Below, piece by piece: positions 1 to 6,176 of a stretch of 11,287 nucleotides of DNA. Every line of letters begins with the position of its first letter. Position 1 is the first letter of the stretch. Made by a program: the position numbers and the translations under genes. The DNA lies in the NCBI GenBank assembly GCA_035473395.1, contig DATIOF010000077.1, forward strand, positions 1 through 11,287, read 5' to 3'. Source of the stretch: AC-32 sp035473395 (lineage in GTDB: Bacteria > Actinomycetota > Thermoleophilia > Gaiellales > Gaiellaceae). The notes under the pieces were generated by a model that was not told the DNA's origin, did not search any database, and saw only the letters and a program-made list of their open reading frames with translations.

Positions 1-860
1 CGGGCGATGAAGCGCGCGTCCTCGCCACCTTCGAGCATCGCGGCCAGGTAGTAGACGGCTGCGTCGGGATCGGAGCCGCGCATCGACTTGATGAAGGCCG
101 AGACGAAGTCGTAGTGCGCGTCGCCGCCCTTGTCGTAGACGAGCGGGCGCTTGCGCGCGGCGTCCTCGACCTGCTGCTCGCCGACCGTCGTGTCCTCGGC
201 CCGCGCTGTCTGGGTCGCAAGCTCGAGGATGTTCAGCGCGTAGCGCGCGTCGCCGCCGGCGCGCCGGGCGACGAGCGCGACGACGTCGTCCGGCACCTCA
301 ACCTCGAGCGCCTCGGCGCCACGCGTGACGATCGCGCGCAGCTCCTCTTCGCCGAGTGGCTGCAGCTCGTAGATCTGGACACGCGAGAGCAGGGCCGAGT
401 TGACCTCGAAGTACGGGTTCTCGGTGGTCGCGCCGATCAGCGTCACGAGCCCCTCCTCGACCGCCGGCAGAAGCGCGTCCTGCTGGGCCTTGTTGAAGCG
501 GTGGATCTCGTCGAGGAAGAGGATCGTCCGCTGCCCCGAGCTCCCGAGTCGCTCGCGCGCGTGCGCGAGCACCTCCCGCACGTCCTTGACCGTCGCCGAG
601 ACGGCGGAGAGCTCCTCGAACGCCGAGCCTGTGGTCTCCGCGACGATCCGTGCGAGCGTCGTCTTGCCGGTGCCGGGCGGGCCGTAGAGGATCGCCGAGC
701 CGACCCGGTCCTCCGCGATCGCGAGCCGCAGCGCCGAGCGCTCGCCGAGCACCTGCTCCTGGCCGACGAACTCGTCCAGGCTGCGCGGCCGCAGCCGCAG
801 CGCGAGCGGCGCCACTTCCTGCATCCGCTCGCGGGCGGCATCGGCGAAGAGGTCGCTCAC
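1..860 (-). CDS. rarA: Replication-associated recombination protein A (RarA/MgsA), AAA+ ATPase, 3' end cut by window edge
   Basis: Cytoplasmic AAA+ ATPase of the RarA/MgsA/WRNIP1 family, which acts at stalled replication forks and resembles clamp-loader subunits. Reading left from a GTG at 860 gives 286 codons before the edge; E. coli RarA is about 447 aa, so roughly the C-terminal third is missing. Visible in order: the family start region RPRSLDEFVGQEQVLG (residues ~25-39), Walker A GPPGTGKT (60-67), Walker B LFLDEIHRFNKAQQDALLP (from 114), sensor-1 GATTENPYFEVNSALLSR (143-160) with R160 as the likely arginine finger, then the start of the C-terminal helical domain (YDKGGDAHYDFVSAFIKSMRGSD). 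GTG at 860 is the only start preserving the conserved N-terminus; an ATG 12 codons later is a weaker option. It is divergent from the dioxygenase-like gene with only 20 bp between starts. Family assignment is secure; the role is from family knowledge. Confidence 0.95.
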   Translation of the reverse strand, partial: MSDLFADAARERMQEVAPLALRLRPRSLDEFVGQEQVLGERSALRLAIAEDRVGSAILYGPPGTGKTTLARIVAETTGSAFEELSAVSATVKDVREVLAHARERLGSSGQRTILFLDEIHRFNKAQQDALLPAVEEGLVTLIGATTENPYFEVNSALLSRVQIYELQPLGEEELRAIVTRGAEALEVEVPDDVVALVARRAGGDARYALNILELATQTARAEDTTVGEQQVEDAARKRPLVYDKGGDAHYDFVSAFIKSMRGSDPDAAVYYLAAMLEGGEDARFIA

Positions 861-880
861 GCCGGAAGTATGCTCCCGCG
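861..880. promoter_or_regulatory. Divergent 20-bp spacer with paired -10-like elements; both genes may be leaderless
   Basis: The spacer between the rarA GTG (860, minus) and the dioxygenase GTG (881, plus) contains TATGCT at 869-874 on the plus strand, fitting the actinobacterial -10 pattern TANNNT, with exactly 6 nt to G881. On the minus strand CATACT (872 to 867) keeps the key A2 and T6 and is also exactly 6 nt from G860. The two hexamers overlap in the near-palindrome AGTATGCT (867-874). If transcription starts at the GTGs, both mRNAs lack a leader. No clear -35 is seen for either. A GGAAG at 864-868 could instead be a distant Shine-Dalgarno for the plus gene. The elements are read from sequence; promoter activity is inferred. 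Confidence 0.5.
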
Positions 881-1597
881 GTGGCCACGGGCGAGGTCGA
901 GGACTACAGCCAGCCGCTCCTCCCCGGCGAGGGCGCGAGCGACTACGAGCGCTACCTGCGCACCGACGAGCTCTTGGCCCTGCAGAAGAGCCCCGAGGAG
1001 CAGGCCCACCACGACGAGCTGCTCTTCCAGACCGTCCACCAGGCCTCGGAGCTGTGGCTGAAGCTCGCCTGGAGCGAGGCCGAGGAGGCAACCCGGCTGA
1101 TCGAGCAGGCCGATCTTCCAGGGGCGCAGCGCCTGCTGCGCCGCTCCGTGCTTGCGCTGGACTACGTGATCGCCCAGCTGGAGATGCTGGAGGCGCTCTC
1201 GCCCTGGGAGTACCAGGCGATCCGCAAGGTGCTCGGGCACGGATCGGGCTTCGACTCGCCCGGCTTCCGCCAGATCCGGCGGGTGACTCCGCCGCTCGGG
1301 CAGGCGTTCTCGCAGAAAGTGCGCGAGCGAGGCCTGACCGTCGTCTCGCTCTACGTCGAAGGGCGCTCCCACGAAGACCTCTACCAGCTGGCCGAGCTCC
1401 TGCTCTCCTGGGACGAGCGGATCGGGCTTTGGCGGATGCGCCACTACCTGGTGGTGGCGCGGGTGATCGGCGACCAGGTGGTCGGCACCCAGGGCACCCC
1501 GGTCGAGCTCCTGGGCGGGCTGATCAAGCAGCGCTTCTACCCCGAGCTCTGGCAGGCGCGCAACCGGTTGACCGAGCTGGCGAACGAGGAGGACTGA
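881..1597 (+). CDS. kynA: Tryptophan 2,3-dioxygenase family heme protein (short form)
   Basis: Family role: the heme enzyme that opens the indole ring of L-Trp to N-formylkynurenine, the first step of the kynurenine pathway. The GTG at 881 gives 238 aa. Residues line up with Xanthomonas TDO (298 aa, recalled numbering) at an offset of two: F49, H53 in VHQASELWLKL (the active-site base), Y111 and R115 in SPWEYQAIR (Trp carboxylate contacts), S122 in GSGF. H188 in LWRMRHYLVVARVIG is the probable proximal heme ligand. Odd points: the stretch between R115 and H188 is about 50 residues shorter than in Xanthomonas TDO, and the usual GTGGSSG substrate loop reads GTQGTPVELL (202-211). It may be a true TDO of a compact subfamily or a TDO-fold enzyme with another indole-like substrate. 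Reading frame remains open upstream, but that part lies inside rarA antisense and lacks family similarity. The cupin follows after 43 bp. Confidence 0.82.
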   Translation: MATGEVEDYSQPLLPGEGASDYERYLRTDELLALQKSPEEQAHHDELLFQTVHQASELWLKLAWSEAEEATRLIEQADLPGAQRLLRRSVLALDYVIAQLEMLEALSPWEYQAIRKVLGHGSGFDSPGFRQIRRVTPPLGQAFSQKVRERGLTVVSLYVEGRSHEDLYQLAELLLSWDERIGLWRMRHYLVVARVIGDQVVGTQGTPVELLGGLIKQRFYPELWQARNRLTELANEED

Positions 1598-1604
1598 CCT
1601 CTCC

Positions 1605-1640
1605 CTGCCATTACAGGCGGTTCCATGTGAGAATCGTCCG
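1605..1640 (+). promoter_or_regulatory. Putative extended -10 promoter for a leaderless cupin transcript
   Basis: CTGCCA (1605-1610, 4 of 6 to TTGACA) is followed after 18 bp by GAGAAT (1629-1634), which has an extended -10 TG at 1626-1627 (TG-T-GAGAAT). Exactly 6 nt separate the hexamer from the cupin GTG at 1641, and no Shine-Dalgarno precedes that start. This is the geometry of an actinobacterial leaderless gene and repeats the spacing seen at 861-880. It implies the cupin can be transcribed independently of the dioxygenase-like gene. Inference from spacing and consensus only. Confidence 0.4.
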
Positions 1641-2360
1641 GTGACGGGTTACGTCGTGCACGAAGGCGAGCTCGAGGGCAACCGCAGCAATGGCGACACG
1701 GCTGCGCGCGTAGTCGCCATCGACTCCAGCAACGGCTCGCCGGTGCTCGAGCTTCACCTGGCCCACTACGGGCCAGGCCGATCTAGCCCGCGCACGCTCG
1801 AAGGCAGGCAGGAGATCATGTACACCACCTCTGGGAGCGGCTCGCTGGCGGTGGCCGGCGAGAAGCACGAGCTCGAGCCGGGAACCGCCGTCTACCTCAC
1901 CGCCGGCGAGACCTACGAGATCGACAACCCAGGCTCGGAGGACTTGATGATCGTCTCGGCGACGGCGCCGCAGAGCGCCGGCGACGCCCAGGCGCCGACG
2001 ACGAGAACGGTGCGCTACGCCGACCAGCCGACGCTCCCCGCGAGCGGCGACCGGGAGTTCCGCTACCTGGTCACGGACGAGGTCGGATGCCGCGACGCGA
2101 CGCAGTTCTTCGGCGTCATCGCACCGGGCCGCGCACCCGACCACAGCCACGTGTACGACGAGGTGATCTACGTGCTCGAGGGCGAGGGCGTCCTGCACGG
2201 GGGCGGTGAAGACCGGCCGGTGAGCGCCGGCTCGTGCATCCACCTGCCGCCGTTCTTCGTCCATTCGCTCGAAAACAGCGGCGACTCTCCGATGCGGATC
2301 GTGGCGACGTTCCACCCGTCGGGCGACCCCGCCTCGCGCGCCTACGAGGCCAACGATTGA
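1641..2360 (+). CDS. Two-domain (bicupin) protein; only the C-terminal cupin keeps metal ligands
   Basis: A 239-aa cytoplasmic protein (no signal peptide) made of two cupin barrels. The C-terminal domain (~140-228) has both classical motifs intact: GRAPDHSHVYDEVIYVLEG (163-181) supplies H168, H170 and E174, and GSCIHLPPFFVHSLEN (197-212) supplies H208, a complete 3-His/1-Glu metal site. The N-terminal domain (~35-108) has the same topology, but the HxH pair is absent (SSPRTLEGRQE, 48-58) and the second-motif His is Tyr (GETYEIDN, 89-96), so it probably binds no metal and is structural or ligand-binding. It could be a dioxygenase, an isomerase, an ureidoglycine aminohydrolase-like enzyme or a sensor; the motifs do not decide. 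It lacks the C-terminal Cys pairs of bacterial 3-hydroxyanthranilate dioxygenase. The start is GTG at 1641, possibly leaderless. It lies 43 bp after the TDO-like gene and 52 bp before livK, so a link to either is contextual. Confidence 0.85.
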   Translation: MTGYVVHEGELEGNRSNGDTAARVVAIDSSNGSPVLELHLAHYGPGRSSPRTLEGRQEIMYTTSGSGSLAVAGEKHELEPGTAVYLTAGETYEIDNPGSEDLMIVSATAPQSAGDAQAPTTRTVRYADQPTLPASGDREFRYLVTDEVGCRDATQFFGVIAPGRAPDHSHVYDEVIYVLEGEGVLHGGGEDRPVSAGSCIHLPPFFVHSLENSGDSPMRIVATFHPSGDPASRAYEAND

Positions 2361-2412
2361 CCGGGAACCACGTCTCATCCCCTAGCGGAACGGAATCAAT
2401 GAGGAGGGCAAC
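2361..2412 (+). promoter_or_regulatory. livK leader with strong Shine-Dalgarno
   Basis: This 52-bp spacer between the cupin stop and livK ends in AGGAGG (2402-2407), 5 nt before the livK ATG. It is one of the two best ribosome binding sites in the window, fitting a binding protein made in excess over its membrane partners. No convincing promoter pair is seen: TTGACC at 2357-2362 has no good -10 at 16-19 bp. livK may be read from the cupin promoter or from one inside the cupin gene. Confidence 0.55.
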
Positions 2413-3594
2413 ATGAGGAAGTACCTGGTGGCCGCGGTTCTCGCGGCTACGGTGGCTGTGCTCGCTACGGCCGCTTTTGGCTCGACCAAGTCGCCGGCGC
2501 GGCAATCGTCCGCCGGTGCAGCGACGGTGACGTGCGGGAAGACGCGCACGATCGGCCTCGCGGCGCCATTCACCGGCCCCGCCGCCGACATCGGGAACCA
2601 GCAGGTTCGCTGGGCGAAGTACTACGTCAAGACCTGGAACGCCAAGAAGGCGAACAAGAACAAGCAGATCAAGGTCGTCGACGGCGACACCCAGCTGGGT
2701 GTGGACACCGCCTTCGCGGTCAAGGTCGCGAAGTCGTTCGCCTCGAACTCGAAGCTGCTCGGCGTCGTCGGCCCTGCCGGCAGCCAGGAGGTCGTCGCAT
2801 CGACCTCGGCCTACAAGGGTGGCGGCCTCGGGTTCGTCTCGGGCTCCGCGACTCGCACGACGCTCACGGACGGTCACACCGACGGCAACCGGCGCGGGTA
2901 CTTCTTCCGCGTGGTGCCGAACGATGACGCTCAGGCCCCGGTGGTCGCCAACTGGATGACCAAGAAGCTGAAGTGGAAGCGGGTCTACATCATCGACGAC
3001 CAGGAGACCTACTCGCAGGGCCTCGCCACCAGCGTCGGGAAGATCCTCGGCGGCCGCGGTGTCAAGGTCACCCATGACTCGATCAGCCAGACCGACTCGG
3101 ACTTCTCGTCCAAGATCGCGAAGATCCCGGGCAACACGCAGGGGATCTACATCCCGTGGCAGCTTGCACCACAGGCCCAGGCGTTCGGCCAGCAGCTCAA
3201 GGCCGCCGGCAAGGGCAACATCAAGCTGTTCGGCTCGGACGGCCTGTTCGCGCCGGGTGTCTGGAAGATCGCCGGGTCGTACGACTCGGCCTTCCCGTAC
3301 AACCCCACCGATCCGGCAGTGAAGAAGTACATCAGCGCCCACCACGGCAACGGCGAGTTCTTCGGGCTCCCGTCCTACGTGGCAGCGCAGGTGGTCGTCG
3401 GCGCGGTCACGAAGGCCTGTGCGGACGGCAAGGCAACCCGTGCCGAGGTGCGCAAGGACATCGCGAAGACCAAGCTGAAGAACTCGATCCTCGGCTTCCC
3501 GGTCTCGTTCGCCAGCACCGGCGAGATGCATGCTCCCGCCACGTTCGGCGTGTTCCAGATCCAGAGCAACGGCTCGTTCAAGCGCATCGGCTAG
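2413..3594 (+). CDS. livK: ABC importer substrate-binding protein, branched-chain amino acid (LivK/HAAT) type
   Basis: A 393-aa extracytoplasmic solute-binding protein of the Peripla_BP_6/LivK family, which captures leucine-type amino acids or related solutes (aromatic compounds, amides, urea) for the LivHMGF machinery encoded next. The N-terminus MRKYLVAAVLAATVAVLATA is a Sec signal. No lipobox Cys follows; the first Cys is C41, too far from the hydrophobic core. The mature part shows family landmarks: TIGLAAPFTGPAADIG (45-60), VVGPAGSQEVVASTSAY and SGSATRTTLTD in the ligand cleft, then FFRVVPNDDAQA and VYIIDDQETYSQGLA opening the second lobe. C41 and C336 are the only cysteines and might pair. 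Substrate cannot be deduced. ATG at 2413 has an AGGAGG 5 nt upstream. It heads the livKHMGF cluster and is followed by a strong hairpin. Confidence 0.93.
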   Translation: MRKYLVAAVLAATVAVLATAAFGSTKSPARQSSAGAATVTCGKTRTIGLAAPFTGPAADIGNQQVRWAKYYVKTWNAKKANKNKQIKVVDGDTQLGVDTAFAVKVAKSFASNSKLLGVVGPAGSQEVVASTSAYKGGGLGFVSGSATRTTLTDGHTDGNRRGYFFRVVPNDDAQAPVVANWMTKKLKWKRVYIIDDQETYSQGLATSVGKILGGRGVKVTHDSISQTDSDFSSKIAKIPGNTQGIYIPWQLAPQAQAFGQQLKAAGKGNIKLFGSDGLFAPGVWKIAGSYDSAFPYNPTDPAVKKYISAHHGNGEFFGLPSYVAAQVVVGAVTKACADGKATRAEVRKDIAKTKLKNSILGFPVSFASTGEMHAPATFGVFQIQSNGSFKRIG

Positions 3595-3618
3595 ACGCGA
3601 GCGAGCACGAGAACCACA

Positions 3619-3652
3619 ACATGTGCGGCCCACTTCGGTGGGCCGCACATGT
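3619..3652 (+). terminator. Intra-operon hairpin: perfect 15-bp stem with UUCG tetraloop
   Basis: ACATGTGCGGCCCAC (3619-3633) pairs without mismatch with 3638-3652 across TTCG, closed by C-G: the exceptionally stable cUUCGg tetraloop. It lies 25 nt after the livK stop and 22 nt before the livH start. Only a weak T-run (CTTCT, 3653-3657) follows, so it is more likely a partial terminator and/or a 3'-end stabiliser of livK mRNA than a full stop. That would give more binding protein than permease, as is common in ABC importer operons. The structure is seen directly; the effect is inferred. Confidence 0.85.
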
Positions 3653-3674
3653 CTTCTGAGAGGCTAAGCACCGC

Positions 3675-4700
3675 GTGAACCCGGAGTTTCGACAGCGGCT
3701 CGGAAATCTCAGCGGCCTCGCGGTTGCGCTGATCCTGTGGATGTTCTACGCCGTGTACTTCTCGCCCACGCAGGGCTGGACGTTCTTCCTCCAGCTGACC
3801 GTGAACGGCATCATCCTCGGCAGCGTCTACGCGCTGATCGCCCTGGGGTACTCGATGGTCTACGGGATCCTCAAGCTCCTGAACTTCGCCCACGGCGACG
3901 TCTACATGATCGGCTCGTTCATCGGCTTCGGCGTGCTCACCCTGCTCGGCGGACCGCTCAACCCGGCGATCCCGGTGGCGCTGCTCGTGCTCTGCATGTT
4001 CGTGGTCGCGATGCTCGGCTCGGGCTTCCTCGGGCTGGCGATCGAGCGCTTCGCCTACCGGCCGCTGCGTGACGCGCCGAGGATCGCGCCGCTCATCTCG
4101 GCGCTCGGCGTCGCGTTCTTCCTGGAGAACTCGGCGCTCCTGCTCTTTGGCGCGCAGTTCCGTAACTACGACGGCTTCGACCTGATCAGCTACAACGGCA
4201 TCCACCTCGGCGGCGCCAACGGGGTCTTCATCCAGTACCTGGGCGTGATCGTGATCGTCGGGGCTTTCCTGCTGATGTTCGCGCTGCTGGCGCTCGTGCA
4301 CTGGACGCGCCTCGGCAAGGCGATGCGCGCGGTCTCGTTCGACCGCGAGGCGGCCGCGATGATGGGCATCGAGCCGGACCGCGTGATCGCGGCGACGTTC
4401 TTCATCGGCTCCGCGCTGGCCGGTGCCGCCGGCGTCATGTTCGGCCTGCTCTTCAGCCAGATCTACCACCTGATGGGCTTCCTCGCGGGCCTGAAAGGCT
4501 TCACGGCCGCGGTCGTCGGCGGGATCGGCAGCATTCCCGGCGCGATGCTCGGCGGCCTGCTCGTCGGGCTCGTCGAGTCGTGGGCCCGCGGCTACCTGAA
4601 CGGCAATGTCTCCGACCTGGTCGTGTTCGGGATCCTGATTGGCGTGATGCTCGTGCGGCCGAGCGGGCTGCTCGGGACACCCGCCCTGAAGAAGGTGTAA
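3675..4700 (+). CDS. livH: Branched-chain amino acid ABC importer permease LivH
   Basis: An integral membrane permease, one half of the channel of a LivK-dependent importer, 341 aa (E. coli LivH is 308). The hallmark segment NGIILGSVYALIALGYSM followed by VYGILKLLNFAHGDVYMIGS (44-81) is the LivH family signature. The ATPase-contact loop region AAAMMGIEPDRVIAATFFIG and the C-terminal KGFTAAVVGGIGSIPGAMLGG match the family, and the protein ends in a membrane segment plus VRPSGLLG. About eight hydrophobic segments are evident. The extra length is mostly at the N-terminus (about 40 residues including one added hydrophobic stretch) and in a central loop (~165-190). The GTG start at 3675 has GAGAGG 11 nt upstream. 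livM begins 3 bp after its stop, so the two permeases are co-translated. Function is firm at family level; the solute is unknown. Confidence 0.94.
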   Translation: MNPEFRQRLGNLSGLAVALILWMFYAVYFSPTQGWTFFLQLTVNGIILGSVYALIALGYSMVYGILKLLNFAHGDVYMIGSFIGFGVLTLLGGPLNPAIPVALLVLCMFVVAMLGSGFLGLAIERFAYRPLRDAPRIAPLISALGVAFFLENSALLLFGAQFRNYDGFDLISYNGIHLGGANGVFIQYLGVIVIVGAFLLMFALLALVHWTRLGKAMRAVSFDREAAAMMGIEPDRVIAATFFIGSALAGAAGVMFGLLFSQIYHLMGFLAGLKGFTAAVVGGIGSIPGAMLGGLLVGLVESWARGYLNGNVSDLVVFGILIGVMLVRPSGLLGTPALKKV

Positions 4701-4703
4701 CCG

Positions 4704-6176
4704 GTGAGCGAGGACACACCCGGCATCCCCGACAGCCCCACGCAGATCGGTGTCGACCAGTGGGTCGAGCGCTCGGACGAGAACATCGAGCGGCGCCGCG
4801 GTCTCGCGGGCCGGATCGGGCGGCTCTGGGAGCGCCTCCCGCCGGCCGGGAAGCTCGCGTTCCTGACGCCCGCGATCCTGGTGCCGTTCCTCCCCTTCGT
4901 CAGCGAGGGGAACCTCTTCAACTACGGCCTGTTCATCCTGATCTACGCCCTGCTTGCGCTCGGCCTCAACATCGTGGTCGGCTTCGCAGGCCTGCTCGAT
5001 CTGGGGTACGTCGCGTTCTTCGGCTTCGGCGCCTACACCTACGCCTTCCTCTCCGGGACGCACCACGACAAGGGCCACGTCTACACGCATCACTGGGACG
5101 CCTCGTGGTCGATCCTCGCCGCGGTGCTCATCTGCGCCCTGCTCGGCCTCTTCCTCGGCTCGTCTTCCCGGCGCCTGCTCGGCGACTACCTCGCGATCGT
5201 GACGCTCTTCTTCGGCCAGGCCTTCGTCGTCTTCACGAACGCCGCCGACCCGTACGGGATCACCAACGGCTCGAACGGCCTCGCGAACGTCGACCCGCTT
5301 ACCTTCTTCGGCTTCACGATCGACACGACCCGCGGCTACTACTGGTTCCTACTCGGCTGCGTCGTCGTGGTGCTGATCGTCCTCTACTGCATCAGCGAGT
5401 CCCGCACCGGCCGCGCGTGGAAGGCCTCGCGCGAGGACCCGCTGGCGGCGGAGATGATGGGGATGCCGGTGAACCGGCTGAAGATCATGGCTTTCAGCCT
5501 CGGTGCCGCGATCGCAGGGCTCGCGGGAAGCGTCTTCGCCGCGGCTCAGACCGGCGCGTTCCCGCAGAACTTCAGCACCCAGGTGCTGATCCTGATCTAC
5601 GCGGTCGTGATCCTGGGCGGCACCGGCAGCCTCACCGGGATGATCGTCGGGGCGATCGCGATCATCGCGTCGAACCAGGTGCTCGACTCGACGTCGCCGC
5701 CGAACGTCGGCCGCGTGCTGTTCTACGCGGCCCTGATCGCCGCGGTCTACTTCACCATGCGCGGCTCGTGGGCCCGGCTCGTAGCCGCCTTCGCAGGGAC
5801 AGTAGCCTTCGGGCTGGTCGTGCACGCGATCGTGGACGCGGTCTGGTCCCGCGGCACCGCCGGCCAGGTCACCTCGGGTGGCTTTCTGACCGGCTTGATC
5901 CGCAACTGGGTGCTCCTGCCGGCCAACCCGGGCCGCCTCGCGGTCTACGGCTACCTGCTGATGATCGTCTGCATCATCGCGTTGGTGCAGCTGAAGGGCT
6001 GGTGGCGCCTCGTCGTGCTCGTGCCGACGCTCTACCTGACCGCGTTCGTCTGGGAGAACCTGCTCGTCCAGCAGCCGGCGGTGACGCGCTACGTGCTCTT
6101 CGGCGCGCTCCTGATCGCGGTCATGACGATCCGCCCACAGGGCCTGTTCGGGACGGCGAAGGTGGAGATCGGCTGA
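4704..6176 (+). CDS. livM: Branched-chain amino acid ABC importer permease LivM, with extended C-terminal membrane region
   Basis: The second channel subunit of the importer, 490 aa against about 425 in E. coli and often ~330 elsewhere. It has a polar N-terminal extension (1-50), then the LivM core beginning ALLALGLNIVVGFAGLLDLG (82-101), with VAFFGFGAYTYAF, the ATPase-contact region EDPLAAEMMGMPVNRLKIMAFSLGAAIAG and VVILGGTGSLTGMIVGAI. LivM proteins usually end soon after this with one membrane helix plus RPQGL. Here the apparent final helix VLFYAALIAAVYFTMRG (338-354) is followed by ~110 additional residues with several further hydrophobic segments, then a second, similar end, VLFGALLIAVMTIRPQGLFG (464-483). 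GTG at 4704 has GAAGG 8 nt upstream. Its stop TGA shares an A with the livG ATG (TGATG), so translation is coupled. Confidence 0.93.
   Translation: MSEDTPGIPDSPTQIGVDQWVERSDENIERRRGLAGRIGRLWERLPPAGKLAFLTPAILVPFLPFVSEGNLFNYGLFILIYALLALGLNIVVGFAGLLDLGYVAFFGFGAYTYAFLSGTHHDKGHVYTHHWDASWSILAAVLICALLGLFLGSSSRRLLGDYLAIVTLFFGQAFVVFTNAADPYGITNGSNGLANVDPLTFFGFTIDTTRGYYWFLLGCVVVVLIVLYCISESRTGRAWKASREDPLAAEMMGMPVNRLKIMAFSLGAAIAGLAGSVFAAAQTGAFPQNFSTQVLILIYAVVILGGTGSLTGMIVGAIAIIASNQVLDSTSPPNVGRVLFYAALIAAVYFTMRGSWARLVAAFAGTVAFGLVVHAIVDAVWSRGTAGQVTSGGFLTGLIRNWVLLPANPGRLAVYGYLLMIVCIIALVQLKGWWRLVVLVPTLYLTAFVWENLLVQQPAVTRYVLFGALLIAVMTIRPQGLFGTAKVEIG

Noticed and set aside
650..880. N-terminal extension of the TDO-like protein to 315 aa
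   Set aside because: It overlaps the rarA coding sequence antisense, is low-complexity Arg/Ala and has no TDO similarity.
1641..2360. Calling the cupin 3-hydroxyanthranilate 3,4-dioxygenase
   Set aside because: It is a bicupin without the C-terminal Cys motifs of bacterial enzymes of that type, and the only Cys residues are C150 and C199.
2357..2388. TTGACC as a -35 box for a livK promoter
   Set aside because: No acceptable -10 lies 16-19 bp downstream (nearest is TAGCGG at 20 bp), and the hexamer contains the cupin stop codon.
2116..5093. Long minus-strand open frames of about 500 codons (2116-3648 and 3591-5093)
   Set aside because: They lie antisense to livK, livH and livM, whose protein motifs are unmistakable. 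Their translations are repetitive, rich in Arg, Asp, Glu and Val and match no family; this is a GC-rich codon-position effect.
4580..6175. A continuous plus-strand frame running through livM into livG, which would give a 796-aa protein
   Set aside because: Only the part from ATG 6176 encodes LivG motifs. The upstream portion is an Arg/Pro-rich shadow of livM, and GGTGGAG before 6176 marks the true start.
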